Shown here: positions 1-5,156 of the stretch, piece after piece
How positions within the stretch are numbered: position 1 is the stretch's first letter
Layout: each line of letters starts with the position of its first letter
Assembly: GCA_900769375.1 (NCBI GenBank)
Contig: CAAGGN010000030.1
Coordinates: 1-6,913 of the forward strand
Direction of reading: 5' to 3'
DNA from: Clostridia bacterium
GTDB taxonomy: Bacteria; Bacillota; Clostridia; Oscillospirales; Acutalibacteraceae
Length of the DNA stretch: 6,913 bases
Notes under the pieces: generated by a model
The model's database searches: none
Told to the model about the DNA's origin: nothing
What the model saw: only the letters and a program-made list of their open reading frames with translations
Position numbers and translations under genes: made by a program

Positions 1-81
1 ACAGGACACCCGCACCCTGTCACCCGCACCAATTAAGAGGTATAGACCTTTAGGTCTGTGCCTCTTAATATTATATAACAA
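1..81 (+). other. 3' end of an unidentified plus-strand transcript (structured RNA or gene tail)
   Basis: This is the stretch upstream of a strong plus-strand terminator, so a plus-strand transcript enters from the left. It contains the 10-mer CACCCGCACC twice (7-16 and 21-30, 14 bases apart). ACAGG (1-5) can pair with CCTGT (16-20), which would put the first copy largely in a loop. A long hairpin follows at 32-69. The 14-base offset is not a multiple of three, so the repeat is not a repeated peptide; that mildly favours an RNA-level element. The alternative is the tail of a protein gene: frame 1 is open from the edge for 11 codons and stops at TAA 34-36, but I do not recognise the peptide. 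The family cannot be named from this fragment. Confidence 0.35.
32..69 (+). other. Long RNA hairpin without U-tract
   Basis: The arm ATTAAGAGG (32-40) is exactly complementary to CCTCTTAAT (61-69). The inner arm AGACC (44-48) pairs with GGTCT (53-57) around a TTTA loop. The three bases between (41-43 and 58-60) can form U-G, A-U and U-G pairs, giving a nearly unbroken stem of about 17 bp. It is followed by AU-rich sequence, not a run of T, so it is not itself a typical terminator. It is more likely a 3' structural stem of an RNA or a stabilising 3' UTR hairpin. Confidence 0.6.
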
Positions 82-114
82 AGAAGGACTGCAATCGCAG
101 TCCTTCTCTTTTTT
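82..114 (+). terminator. Rho-independent terminator of the left-hand plus-strand transcript
   Basis: A perfect 11-bp stem (AGAAGGACTGC at 82-92 with GCAGTCCTTCT at 97-107) has a 4-base AATC loop and is followed by C and six T (109-114). This is a classic intrinsic terminator reading rightward. Reading leftward, the bases beyond the stem are only partly T-rich, so it may also act weakly as the end of the minus-strand bcp transcript, for which no better terminator is visible. Confidence 0.88.
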
Positions 115-148
115 AGTTATGCACATCCGGCATAACGGCTTTTGAATT

Positions 149-598
149 TTATATCTCCGCTAAAATTTCCTCAGCGTTAGTATCGGGTTTAACCTTTTCC
201 ATCTTTTTTTCTATGAAACCTTCTTCATCGATAATAAATGTTGTGCGCACAACACCCATAGAAACCTTGCCGCACATTTTCTTTTCCTGCCAAACTCCGT
301 ATGCCTTTATGGCTTCAAGGTCGGGGTCGGATAGTAAAACAAAAGGCAGATTATGCTTTTCGGCAAATTTGGCGTGGGAAGCTACGCTATCCTTACTGAT
401 TCCGATAACGACTACGCCCTTCTTCTCAAATTCGGCGTAATGGGCGCCGAAAGCGCAGGCCTGACGGGTGCAACCGGGGGTATTATCCTTGGGATAAAAG
501 TATAAAACCACCTTTTTACCGCAAAAATCGGAAAGAGATACATCATTATTATTCTTATCTTTAAGTGTAAAATCGGGGGCTTTTATTTTTTCTGCCAT
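149..598 (-). CDS. bcp: Thioredoxin-dependent peroxiredoxin, Bcp/PrxQ type
   Basis: 149 residues, the normal length for a Bcp-type thiol peroxidase. It reduces hydrogen and organic peroxides in the cytoplasm and is recycled by thioredoxin. The active-site stretch YPKDNTPGCTRQAC carries the peroxidatic Cys43 and a resolving Cys48 five residues later, the atypical 2-Cys arrangement of E. coli Bcp. The conserved Arg118 (VVRTTFIID) sits where the family's catalytic arginine does. Additional cysteines at 26 and 109 are not family hallmarks. The start is supported by AGGAG at 606-610, seven bases before the ATG. The gene begins 12 bases after the trxB stop and its ribosome binding site directly abuts that stop codon, so it is the last gene of the trxA-trxB-bcp operon. 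The partner reductase and thioredoxin are encoded just upstream, which makes the assignment very coherent. Confidence 0.95.
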   Translation of the reverse strand: MAEKIKAPDFTLKDKNNNDVSLSDFCGKKVVLYFYPKDNTPGCTRQACAFGAHYAEFEKKGVVVIGISKDSVASHAKFAEKHNLPFVLLSDPDLEAIKAYGVWQEKKMCGKVSMGVVRTTFIIDEEGFIEKKMEKVKPDTNAEEILAEI

Positions 599-610
599 AC
601 AAATTCTCCT

Positions 611-1534
611 TTATATTAAGTTGGCCAAATATTCTTCGGCAAAATGCACCGCAGTAGCGCCATCACCAACGGCGGTAACGACCTGACGGAAGGGCTTTGT
701 TCTCACGTCACCCACGGCGTAAACACCTTCTACTTGGGTTTTTGTGGTTTCATCGACTATAACGTATCCGCTCTCATTAAGGGGTAATTGCCCCTTTAAA
801 AACTCAGTAGCGGGTTTTCTGCCAATGCTTATAAATATGCCGTCGCAGTTTAAATCGCCAATTTCTTCGGTTTTCAAATTCCTGATTTTAATACCCTTTA
901 AGCCGTCTTCGAAAACGAATTCATCGACAACGCTATCCCAAATAAATTCCACGTTAGGCGCCTTCATCAAGGGCTCGTGATATATTTTTGTAGCCCTTAA
1001 AGTATCGCGGCGATGAACGAGATAAACCTTTTTGCAAAGGCGTGAAAGATAAAGGGCATCACTTACGGCAGAATTGCCTCCGCCTATAACCGCAACGGTT
1101 TTATCCTTATAAAATCTTCCGTCACAATGGGCGCAATAGTGCACACCCATTCCTGTAAGCTCGTCCTCGCGAGCGATACCAAGCCGCCTTGGGTCTGCGC
1201 CCGTAGCGATAACCACGGTTTTAGAAAGCAGTTTTCCGCTATCGGTTATAACCTCTTTTGTTTTACCCGAAAGTTCCGTTTCAAAAACTTCGCCGTAATA
1301 GGTAGCGGCGCCAAACTTTTCGGCAGAGGCCTGCATATTCATACCAAGGGTAAAACCGTCAATGCCATCCGGGAAGCCGGGATAATTATCTATATCCCCC
1401 GTAAGCGTCATTTGTCCGCCCACCGACATTCTCTCAATTATAAGGGTATCAAGCCCAGCCCTTGCGGCATATAAAGCCGCCGTATAGCCCGCAGGACCGC
1501 CACCGATAATAATCATATCGTAAATTCGTTCCAT
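611..1534 (-). CDS. trxB: Thioredoxin reductase (NADPH, FAD)
   Basis: 307 residues, the usual length of low-molecular-weight bacterial thioredoxin reductase, which passes electrons from NADPH through FAD and a redox disulfide to thioredoxin. Visible motifs in order: FAD-binding GGGPAG (11-16), ATGADPR (110-116), redox CAHC (Cys134-Cys137), NADPH-binding GGGNSA (151-156) with HRRDTLRA (174-181) for the 2'-phosphate, and the C-terminal FAD motif YAVGDV (272-277). The HRRxxxRA signature favours NADPH over ferredoxin-linked relatives. The active site is CAHC rather than the CATC of E. coli. The start has AGGAG at 1542-1546, seven bases from the ATG. The 43-bp gap to trxA holds a consensus promoter on the opposite strand but no obvious minus-strand promoter, so trxB is probably cotranscribed with trxA. 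Confidence 0.96.
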   Translation of the reverse strand: MERIYDMIIIGGGPAGYTAALYAARAGLDTLIIERMSVGGQMTLTGDIDNYPGFPDGIDGFTLGMNMQASAEKFGAATYYGEVFETELSGKTKEVITDSGKLLSKTVVIATGADPRRLGIAREDELTGMGVHYCAHCDGRFYKDKTVAVIGGGNSAVSDALYLSRLCKKVYLVHRRDTLRATKIYHEPLMKAPNVEFIWDSVVDEFVFEDGLKGIKIRNLKTEEIGDLNCDGIFISIGRKPATEFLKGQLPLNESGYVIVDETTKTQVEGVYAVGDVRTKPFRQVVTAVGDGATAVHFAEEYLANLI

Positions 1535-1547
1535 TAGTTAACTCCTG

Positions 1548-1576
1548 TTGACACTTTAGGAAAATAAATGTATAAT
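1548..1576 (+). promoter_or_regulatory. Exact consensus sigma-A promoter, antisense to trxA and facing the CHR genes
   Basis: TTGACA (1548-1553) and TATAAT (1571-1576) are separated by exactly 17 bp, a full match to the vegetative sigma-factor consensus. It occupies nearly all the space between the trxB ribosome binding site (ending at 1546) and the trxA stop codon (1578-1580), but points rightward. The predicted start near 1583 would give RNA complementary to essentially all of trxA, the trxA 5' leader and promoter region, and then the CHR genes at 1960, with a leader of about 380 nt. The match is seen directly; activity is inferred. Confidence 0.75.
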
Positions 1577-1577
1577 A

Positions 1578-1883
1578 CTAACCGAGCATTGCGAGTATCT
1601 GCGCCTTGGGTTTGGCTCCCATGGATTTGGCCTTAATCTCGCCCTTCTCCATAACTACGAGAGTAGGGATGCTCATAACTCCGAACTGTCCCGCTAAATC
1701 CGGATTTTCATCAACGTTTACCTTGCAAACCTGAATTTCGGGATTTTCCTCGGCAATTTCATCTATAATAGGAGATACCATACGGCATGGGCCGCACCAA
1801 TCGGCATAAAAATCTATAAGAACCTTTTTATCTCCACTGATGATTTCACTGAAATTTTCTTTGCTTAACTTTATAACAGACAT
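1578..1883 (-). CDS. trxA: Thioredoxin
   Basis: 101 residues, a typical thioredoxin: the cytoplasmic dithiol carrier reduced by TrxB and used by Bcp and other disulfide enzymes. The WCGPC active site lies at 29-33 (FYADWCGPCRMVSP) and the cis-proline is Pro73 in MSIPTLVV. I chose the ATG at 1881-1883 because AGGAGA (1891-1896) sits seven bases upstream and the protein then starts exactly at the family N-terminus. The reading frame is open for 46 codons further upstream, but that extension runs through the trxA promoter and into the divergent CHR gene, so it is not coding. It is the first gene of the trxA-trxB-bcp operon. A strong promoter on the opposite strand, just beyond its 3' end, would make RNA antisense to the whole gene. 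Confidence 0.96.
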   Translation of the reverse strand: MSVIKLSKENFSEIISGDKKVLIDFYADWCGPCRMVSPIIDEIAEENPEIQVCKVNVDENPDLAGQFGVMSIPTLVVMEKGEIKAKSMGAKPKAQILAMLG

Positions 1884-1890
1884 AATTAAA

Positions 1891-1896
1891 TCTCCT
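1891..1896 (-). promoter_or_regulatory. Ribosome binding site fixing the trxA start
   Basis: AGGAGA on the minus strand, seven bases from the ATG at 1881-1883. It selects the 101-residue thioredoxin over a 46-residue longer reading frame that has no thioredoxin-like sequence at its N-terminus. Confidence 0.88.
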
Positions 1897-1916
1897 TTAT
1901 TTAAAATTCTGTATAT

Positions 1917-1945
1917 ATTATATCCTAAAAACAAATAAATTTCAA
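1917..1945 (-). promoter_or_regulatory. Promoter of the trxA-trxB-bcp operon
   Basis: On the minus strand TTGAAA (1945-1940) and TATAAT (1922-1917) are 17 bp apart, one mismatch from consensus. The predicted start is near 1910, giving a leader of about 27 nt before the trxA ATG. It lies between the divergent trxA and CHR genes. No clear operator repeat is visible around it. Confidence 0.82.
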
Positions 1946-1959
1946 TATTCGAGGTAATT

Positions 1960-2517
1960 ATGAAAAAACTCAAACGACTTTTAGAGGTATTTTCAGTATT
2001 TTTCCGCATAGGCGCCTTCACCTTTGGCGGCGGTTACGCTATGATACCCCTTATCCAAAAGGAAACCGTTGAAAACAAAAAATGGATTACCGATGACGAT
2101 ATTTTAGAAATCATCGCCATTGCAGAATCCACTCCCGGACCCATCGCCATAAATTCTTCTACCTTTGTGGGCTACCGAGTGGCAGGTTTCTGGGGCGCAT
2201 TTTTCGGTACTCTCGGTATGGTTTTGCCCTCCTTTACTATTATCCTTATAATCTCATTTATTCTTAAGGAATTCAAGGATGTCTTAGCCGTACAGTATGC
2301 CTTTCAGGGTATCAGAGCAGGTGTTTTAGCCCTTATTATTAAGGCGCTTTGGAATATGTATAAAAAGGCGCCCAAGGGTGCCGTAGCATATATTGTTATG
2401 GCCGCTTCCTTTATCGTTGCCGCCTTTACGGATATAAGCGTTCTTTACGTCATTATCGGATGCGCGGTATTCGGCCTCGTTACCTCCTTAATCGCTGAAA
2501 GGAGGACTAAGAGATGA
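1960..2517 (+). CDS. chrA: Chromate-transporter-family (CHR) membrane protein, short-chain subunit 1
   Basis: 185 residues, a single-domain (short-chain) member of the CHR family, half the size of the classical ChrA. Family motifs: FFRIGAFTFGGGYAMIP (14-30), ESTPGPIAIN (56-65) and LPSF (89-92). Hydrophobic segments around 76-102, 117-131, 143-156 and 159-178 mark it as a polytopic inner-membrane protein; the C-terminus is basic (ERRTKR). Short-chain CHR proteins come in adjacent pairs, as in B. subtilis YwrB/YwrA, and the two halves are thought to work together; the next gene is that partner. The substrate is formally chromate efflux, but many family members have no tested substrate. The ATG has GAGG at 1951-1954, five bases upstream. 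The nearest good plus-strand promoter is the consensus one at 1548-1576; only weak -10-like AT runs lie closer. Confidence 0.88.
   Translation: MKKLKRLLEVFSVFFRIGAFTFGGGYAMIPLIQKETVENKKWITDDDILEIIAIAESTPGPIAINSSTFVGYRVAGFWGAFFGTLGMVLPSFTIILIISFILKEFKDVLAVQYAFQGIRAGVLALIIKALWNMYKKAPKGAVAYIVMAASFIVAAFTDISVLYVIIGCAVFGLVTSLIAERRTKR
2501..2517 (+). promoter_or_regulatory. Ribosome binding site and ATGA stop-start overlap between the CHR genes
   Basis: GGAGG (2501-2505) lies inside the end of the first CHR gene, eight bases before the ATG (2514-2516) of the second. The stop TGA (2515-2517) overlaps that ATG in the string ATGA. This is the layout of translational coupling and fits an equal-ratio two-subunit transporter. 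Confidence 0.85.
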
Positions 2518-3104
2518 TATTTTTAAAACTCTTTTTAACCTTCTTTAAAATAGGTCTTTTCACCTTCGGTGGCGGTTATGCCATGCTCCCGTTTATTCAA
2601 TCGGAGGTTTTGAAAAACAATTGGATGGCCGAACAAGAAATCATTGATTTTATTGCCGTAAGTGAAAGCACACCGGGTCCCTTTGCCATAAATATTTCCA
2701 CATATATCGGCTCTGTTTTGGGCGGGGAAACCGCTCTCGGCGAAGTTTTCGGTAGTATTTTCGGCGCTTTTTGCGCCACTTTGGGCGTTGTTCTCCCCTC
2801 ATTTACGGTTATTCTTATCGTAGCAAAATGCTATGATAAGTTCAAGGAAAGCAGGGTTGTTAAGGGTTGTATGTCAGGCCTTAAACCCGCCGTTGTCGGA
2901 CTAATCGGCTCGGCGTTTTTGGGAATGGCTATGACGGTTTTTGTCCCCTTTGGATTCACATTGGAAATCTTTAAGAATATATCTCTTTACGTTTCCCTTG
3001 CAATTTTAGCAATTTCCCTCGTTTTATCATTTAAAAAGGTGCACCCCATACTTATTATCTGCATTTCGGCAGTTCTGGGAATTGCAGCGGGATATATACT
3101 GTAA
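2514..3104 (+). CDS. chrA: Chromate-transporter-family (CHR) membrane protein, short-chain subunit 2
   Basis: 196 residues, the second half of a short-chain CHR pair and clearly homologous to its upstream neighbour: FFKIGLFTFGGGYAMLPFIQ (10-29), ESTPGPFAIN (51-60) and LPSF (94-97) align motif for motif with the first protein. Hydrophobic segments lie around 81-104, 123-146, 157-172 and 178-195, so it is also an integral membrane protein. The short loop GGETALGE (70-77), just after STYIGSVL, is longer than in the partner. The genes overlap by four bases (ATGA), indicating coupled translation and a likely heteromeric transporter. The substrate (chromate, or possibly another oxyanion) cannot be read from sequence. 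Nothing in the window encodes a chromate reductase or a ChrB regulator; the neighbouring thioredoxin genes are on the other strand. Confidence 0.88.
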   Translation: MIFLKLFLTFFKIGLFTFGGGYAMLPFIQSEVLKNNWMAEQEIIDFIAVSESTPGPFAINISTYIGSVLGGETALGEVFGSIFGAFCATLGVVLPSFTVILIVAKCYDKFKESRVVKGCMSGLKPAVVGLIGSAFLGMAMTVFVPFGFTLEIFKNISLYVSLAILAISLVLSFKKVHPILIICISAVLGIAAGYIL

Positions 3105-3114
3105 AAATTAAACT

Positions 3115-3148
3115 GGCTTGAGGTTGACCCTCAAGCCGTTATTTTTTG
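3115..3148 (+). terminator. Rho-independent terminator after the CHR genes
   Basis: The stem GGCTTGAGG (3115-3123) pairs perfectly with CCTCAAGCC (3129-3137) around a 5-base loop and is followed by GTTA and a T-rich tail with six consecutive T (3142-3147). It begins 10 bases after the stop of the second CHR gene and separates it from the hydrolase gene. Confidence 0.88.
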
Positions 3149-3163
3149 TTTTTAAAATATTTA

Positions 3164-3193
3164 TTGGTATTTTTAAGAATTTGGTGATACAAT
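3164..3193 (+). promoter_or_regulatory. Probable promoter of the alpha/beta hydrolase gene
   Basis: TTGGTA (3164-3169), an 18-bp spacer and TACAAT (3188-3193), preceded by TGA at 3185-3187, which gives an extended -10 element (TGATACAAT). The predicted start is near 3200, about 24 nt before the chosen ATG. The terminator just upstream implies this gene needs its own promoter, which supports the call. Confidence 0.65.
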
Positions 3194-3223
3194 AATATTA
3201 GTAAGCTTTTGGAGATGTTTTTT

Positions 3224-4150
3224 ATGATCTTATTCTGGATTATAAGCGGTATTTGTTTTGTTGCAGCCGTTATTCTCACGATTTCATATATCTGCTTTCG
3301 TATGGCCTTTTTTGTAAACCGTAAAAAAGAGATTAAGGGATTCACTCTTCCCGACGGCGATATATATAAGCCCCATAGTGATACCATGCGCGGTTGGGCC
3401 GAAGAGGTTGAAAATATGCCTTATGAGCAGTTTTTCATAACCTCCTTTGACGGACTTAAGCTTAGCGGAAAATATTATGAATATTCAAAAGATGCCCCCA
3501 TTGAGCTAATGTTCCACGGATACAGAGGAAGCGCAGAAAGAGACCTTTGCGGTGGCGTTCAAAGATGCTTTAAGCTTGGAAGGAACGCCCTTTTAGTTGA
3601 CCAAAGAGGTATCGGAAGCAGCGAGGGCAACGTTATTACCTTCGGTATTAGCGAGCGTAAGGACTGTCTTAAATGGGTAGATTTTATGATAGATCATTTT
3701 GGTCCTCGGGTTAAGATAATAATCTGCGGAATTTCCATGGGCGCCTCCACCGTTTTGATGGCGTCGGGTGAAGAGTTGCCTCCTAATGTCATAGGTGTTC
3801 TTGCCGACTGCGGCTACAACAGCGCTAAGGACATTATAAAATCAGTAATTGATAAAATGGGGCTTCCTAAAAATCTCGCCTATCCCTTTGTTAAACTGGG
3901 CGCCCGTATTTACGGACATTTCGATTTAGAGGAAACCACCCCGGAAGAAGCCCTTAAAAAATGCAAAATCCCCGTTATATTCTTCCACGGCGATACGGAT
4001 GATTTCGTACCTTGTGAGATGAGTGAGAAAAACTATGATGCCTGTGTTTCCAAAAAGAAACTTGTAAAAATTAAAGGCGCGGGACACGGATTAAGTTACA
4101 TTATAGACCCTGATTTATACCTTAATTCCCTTAAAGAATTCTTCGCATAA
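3224..4150 (+). CDS. Membrane-anchored alpha/beta hydrolase, YqkD-like (serine hydrolase)
   Basis: 308 residues from the ATG at 3224, which has GGAG (3211-3214) nine bases upstream. An in-frame TTG at 3209 and ATG at 3215 overlap or precede that site and are unlikely starts. Residues 2-25 form one hydrophobic helix, so the enzyme is probably tethered to the membrane; the side it faces is uncertain. The alpha/beta hydrolase core shows the oxyanion region HGYRGS (98-103), DQRGIGSSEG (126-135), the nucleophile elbow GISMG with Ser171, the acid Asp259 in HGDTDDFVP and the base His288 in GAGHG, so the triad is complete. Length and layout match B. subtilis YqkD-like proteins of the S33/BAAT-like hydrolase group. 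The substrate is unknown: an esterase, acyl-transferase or peptidase is possible. It is a single-gene unit bounded by terminators on both sides. Confidence 0.88.
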   Translation: MILFWIISGICFVAAVILTISYICFRMAFFVNRKKEIKGFTLPDGDIYKPHSDTMRGWAEEVENMPYEQFFITSFDGLKLSGKYYEYSKDAPIELMFHGYRGSAERDLCGGVQRCFKLGRNALLVDQRGIGSSEGNVITFGISERKDCLKWVDFMIDHFGPRVKIIICGISMGASTVLMASGEELPPNVIGVLADCGYNSAKDIIKSVIDKMGLPKNLAYPFVKLGARIYGHFDLEETTPEEALKKCKIPVIFFHGDTDDFVPCEMSEKNYDACVSKKKLVKIKGAGHGLSYIIDPDLYLNSLKEFFA

Positions 4151-4159
4151 AATAATATG

Positions 4160-4200
4160 ATAAAAAACAATCCCGAGGTTTAACCTCGGGATTTTGCTTT
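4160..4200. terminator. Bidirectional terminator between the hydrolase and aldolase genes
   Basis: AATCCCGAGG (4169-4178) pairs perfectly with CCTCGGGATT (4184-4193) around TTTAA. T-rich tails flank it in both directions: TTTTGCTTTT on the plus strand and TTGTTTTTTATC on the minus strand. It lies between two converging genes and serves the hydrolase (plus) and the microcompartment operon ending with the aldolase (minus). Confidence 0.9.
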
Positions 4201-5141
4201 TATTTATTAAGTTGCTTTTGGATTTCTGCCATAACGAGTTTGGTTATGGTTTCAATATCTGCCTGTGACATACCGCCGCCAATGTTTGCCTTGCCGTCAC
4301 TACCAAAGAGTTTCATCTTCTTCATAGTTTCCTGCTTAACGGCTTCAACTGCGGCAGGGATAAGGTCGATAACGCCCTTTTCCATACTTGTAAACTTCTT
4401 GAATTCGGCCTCAACTGCGGCAATATTTATATCGGTAAAGATATTAACCTTGCTGATACCTTCCTGAATAGCAGTTCTGAAGTCATTATCGGTAAGACCC
4501 GAGCCACCGTGAAGCACCAAAGGAACATCAACGGTATCTCTTATGGTGCGAATTCTATCGAAATCGAGCTTGGGGGGAAGTTTATATGCGCCGTGAGCAT
4601 TACCAACGGCAATAGCCAAGGCGTCAACGCCTGTTTTTTCAACGAAATCCCTAGCAAGTTTTGGATCTGTGAAAAACTTTGAAGGATCAACAAGATGGTC
4701 GCTACCCTCAGCAGATCCTTCGTTATCGCCAACGTGACCAAGTTCGCCTTCGATGGTCGCGCCGTAGGAATGGGCAATATCTGCCATCTCCTTAACCTTG
4801 CGAACATTATCTTCATAGGAATCGGTGGAGCAGTCATACATAATAGAACTGAAACCGAGCTCGAGCGCTTTAATGCAGGTATCATACTTAAGACCGTGGT
4901 CAAGATGAACTACAACGGGTACGTTTGCCTTTTTGGCCATAGGAATAAGGTAATAAGAAACCTCTTCTAAAGGACCGTAAGGAAGCAAAACTTCAGCAGT
5001 ACCCATAATAACGGGTGACTGGGTTGCCTCAGCGGCGGCAATAATACCGCGGGCAAGCTCTAAATTTACGGCATTAAAAAGGCCTACCGCATATTTATTT
5101 TTCTTAGCAGGTCTTAAGACCTCATTCATATTAACAAGCAT
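4200..5141 (-). CDS. Class II (Zn) ketose-bisphosphate-type aldolase with C-terminal BMC encapsulation peptide
   Basis: 313 residues, FbaA/KbaY/IolJ-type class II aldolase (F_bP_aldolase family): a TIM-barrel zinc enzyme that splits a ketose phosphate into DHAP and an aldehyde. Visible residues: HLDHG (79-83) with catalytic Asp81 and zinc ligand His82, EGELGHVG (131-138), GNAHG with His183, LHGGSG with His211, and the phosphate-binding KVNIFTD (231-237). The barrel ends near residue 280. The rest is extra compared with KbaY/GatY-size enzymes (about 285): a Gly-rich linker (GSDGKANIGGG, 280-290) and an amphipathic helix (about 292-312) resembling microcompartment targeting peptides. Start: AGGAG at 5151-5155, nine bases from the ATG, 15 bases after the DeoR gene. 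It is the last gene of an operon with a BMC shell protein and an aldehyde dehydrogenase, so I infer it is a lumen enzyme. Which sugar phosphate it cleaves (fructose-1,6-, tagatose-1,6-bisphosphate, deoxy-keto-gluconate phosphate or other) is not readable. Confidence 0.88.
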   Translation of the reverse strand: MLVNMNEVLRPAKKNKYAVGLFNAVNLELARGIIAAAEATQSPVIMGTAEVLLPYGPLEEVSYYLIPMAKKANVPVVVHLDHGLKYDTCIKALELGFSSIMYDCSTDSYEDNVRKVKEMADIAHSYGATIEGELGHVGDNEGSAEGSDHLVDPSKFFTDPKLARDFVEKTGVDALAIAVGNAHGAYKLPPKLDFDRIRTIRDTVDVPLVLHGGSGLTDNDFRTAIQEGISKVNIFTDINIAAVEAEFKKFTSMEKGVIDLIPAAVEAVKQETMKKMKLFGSDGKANIGGGMSQADIETITKLVMAEIQKQLNK

Positions 5142-5156
5142 TTTTTAATTCTCCTA

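Noticed and set aside
7..30. CACCCGCACC pair as the edge of a CRISPR or tandem repeat array
   Set aside because: Only two 10-base copies with a 4-base gap, followed by unrelated sequence; there is no spacer-repeat periodicity.
1127..1474. Plus-strand open frame antisense to trxB
   Set aside because: A shadow of a well-conserved gene: no ribosome binding site or recognisable domain. The same applies to the frames at 213-440, 744-980, 4240-4467, 4695-4970, 5782-5967, 6168-6554 and 6338-6562.
1843..1862. ATTTC/GAAAT hairpin followed by T-rich sequence as a plus-strand attenuator of the antisense/CHR transcript
   Set aside because: Only five A/T-rich pairs with a three-base loop, all within trxA codons; too weak to claim as a terminator.
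1884..2021. 46-codon N-terminal extension of the trxA reading frame
   Set aside because: It runs through the trxA promoter and over the start of the divergent CHR gene, has no thioredoxin similarity and lacks a ribosome binding site. The internal ATG at 1881-1883 has a good one.
2597..2779. Minus-strand frame inside the second CHR gene
   Set aside because: Short shadow of a membrane-protein gene with no start signal; the plus-strand frame is clearly the conserved one. The minus-strand frame at 3139-3387 likewise crosses a terminator and promoter and the hydrolase start.
3209..3223. TTG (3209) or ATG (3215) start for the alpha/beta hydrolase
   Set aside because: Both overlap or sit directly on the GGAG at 3211-3214 that serves the ATG at 3224.
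4541..4903. Second minus-strand frame inside the aldolase gene
   Set aside because: An out-of-frame shadow of the aldolase, with Ser/Pro/Leu-rich low-information sequence and no motifs. The minus-strand frame at 6626-6877 within the aldehyde dehydrogenase is the same kind of artefact.
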